A DNA stretch of 5,514 nt from assembly GCA_013151365.1 (NCBI GenBank), contig JAADIK010000025.1:1-5514 (forward strand), in the 5' to 3' direction. This DNA comes from Deltaproteobacteria bacterium (GTDB lineage Bacteria > Desulfobacterota > Desulfobulbia > Desulfobulbales > Desulfobulbaceae). Within the stretch, counting starts at the first letter, position 1. The number at the start of each line of letters is the position of its first letter. The position numbers and the translations under genes were made by a program. Below, one piece after another: positions 4,815 to 5,514 of the stretch. The notes under the pieces were generated by a model. It had not been told where the DNA came from. It saw nothing but the letters and a program-made list of their open reading frames with translations, and did not search any database.

Positions 4815-5514
4815 TCAGCTCCGCAGATAGCTGTCCACATCGTTGGCCACGATGACGCCGTAGTTGATGGCGCCCAGCCAGCCGCTCATGATAATCCCCA
4901 CCGAACCGACATGAAAGAGGCCGGGCACGGCCTTGAAGATCGACCGGGAGATACCGAGTCCTTCGAACTTGGTCCCGAACGACGTTCCCTTGGTATGGAG
5001 AGTGTAGCGGTTAAAGGTCCTCGGAGTGGCGGCCTCGACCCAGTCAACCTTGGCGCGGATGCCGGGAATATAGCGCTCCAGGTCGACAAAACAGCGTTCG
5101 ATCATGGCCTTTTTGGCCGCTTTGTAGGCCGCCTTGTCCAGGGTGGCCCAATCGTCATAATTGCCGTTCATCGAGGCAACCACCGTGTAGTCGGGATGAT
5201 CCGGCCGGGTCCGGGGATAATAGATGGAAAAGGTGCGGCTCCTGGTCTCCATGTCGAGCATTTCGTCGGAGGAGAACTCCCTGGCGGTCGAGGTAAAGAG
5301 CAGGTCGCCGACATCGTCAAAGGATTCACCCGGCCTGAGTCCGAAATAGACCTGGCAGCTGGAGTTGTTGACCTTGACCTGGTCAAACCGGTCCAGAAAG
5401 GCGGAGTCAAACGCCTCCCGGCCGGCCAGGTTGTTCACGGTATTGGTGATGCCGCTGTTGGAGACGACGCTGGGCGCGGAGATGACCCGCCCGCCCACGG
5501 CAACCCCGCGCACC
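4815..5514 (-). CDS. CrtI/CrtISO-like FAD-dependent oxidoreductase, 5' end outside the window
   Basis: The C-terminal 232 residues or so of a phytoene desaturase/carotenoid isomerase/retinol saturase type flavoprotein (COG1233-like). The frame is open to the right edge. The GTG at 5511-5513 is an internal Val, not a start; the segment beginning VRGVAVGGRVISAPSVVSNSG is the family's GV...I.AD.VVSN strand, normally mid-protein. Other landmarks, in residues counted from that Val: CQVYFGLRP (53-61), YYPRTRPDHPDYTVV (98-112), EAATPRTFNRYT with GTSFG (160-180), and the C-terminal FAD/substrate signature PGLFHVGSVGIIMSGWLGAI (197-216). The N-terminal Rossmann FAD motif must lie outside the window. 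Such enzymes desaturate, saturate or isomerise conjugated polyene chains. It leads the FabG and FabZ genes in the same transcript, suggesting its substrate may be an acyl chain made or modified by these enzymes; carotenoid chemistry cannot be excluded. Confidence 0.82.
   Translation of the reverse strand, partial: VRGVAVGGRVISAPSVVSNSGITNTVNNLAGREAFDSAFLDRFDQVKVNNSSCQVYFGLRPGESFDDVGDLLFTSTAREFSSDEMLDMETRSRTFSIYYPRTRPDHPDYTVVASMNGNYDDWATLDKAAYKAAKKAMIERCFVDLERYIPGIRAKVDWVEAATPRTFNRYTLHTKGTSFGTKFEGLGISRSIFKAVPGLFHVGSVGIIMSGWLGAINYGVIVANDVDSYLRS

Noticed and set aside
5511..5513. GTG as the start codon of the FAD oxidoreductase
   Set aside because: The sequence right after it matches an internal strand of the family, and the N-terminal FAD-binding motif is missing, so the gene must begin beyond the window edge.

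Overview
The window looks like chromosomal DNA from a Gram-negative bacterium. Evidence: a signal-peptide-bearing beta-barrel porin ending in Phe, a FabG/FabZ-type lipid operon, and an intergenic inverted repeat built on a GGGGACAGACC motif that I associate with deltaproteobacterial (Desulfobacterota, Desulfuromonadales-like) genomes. That taxonomic placement is an inference from memory and was not searched.

Layout from left to right. Bases 1-83 hold the last codons of a plus-strand gene that enters from outside. A short spacer (84-236) with small palindromes and direct repeats follows. A minus-strand gene at 276-1715 encodes a 479-residue CelD/BcsL-like (Acetyltransf_6, FemAB-related) GNAT acyltransferase. 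Its centre is much more AT-rich than the rest of the window (17 of 60 bases G or C at 901-960, against 39 of 60 at 4261-4320). The gene is flanked by a diverged inverted repeat of about 48 bp (237-283 and 1810-1857). The 493-bp divergent spacer 1716-2208 carries five inverted repeats packed head to tail (1828-1984), the last a perfect 22-bp stem resembling REP/RAYT-type repeats. The long leader of the next gene comes after it.

At 2209-3471 on the plus strand is an outer-membrane porin. A strong bidirectional terminator (3497-3541) separates it from a convergent minus-strand operon read from the right edge: a CrtI/CrtISO-like FAD oxidoreductase (partial, 4815-5514), a FabG-type ketoreductase (4051-4803) and a FabZ-type hot-dog dehydratase (3569-4051, start overlapping the fabG stop as TAATG). 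Reductase, dehydratase and polyene-type desaturase/isomerase in one transcript suggest a dedicated fatty-acyl or polyene tailoring pathway rather than housekeeping fatty-acid synthesis, but the rest of the cluster lies outside the window.

The least explained part is the acyltransferase gene together with its flanking inverted repeats and the neighbouring hairpin cluster. It may be a transferred or formerly mobile cassette. No transposase or integrase is visible, so mobility is only a hypothesis.
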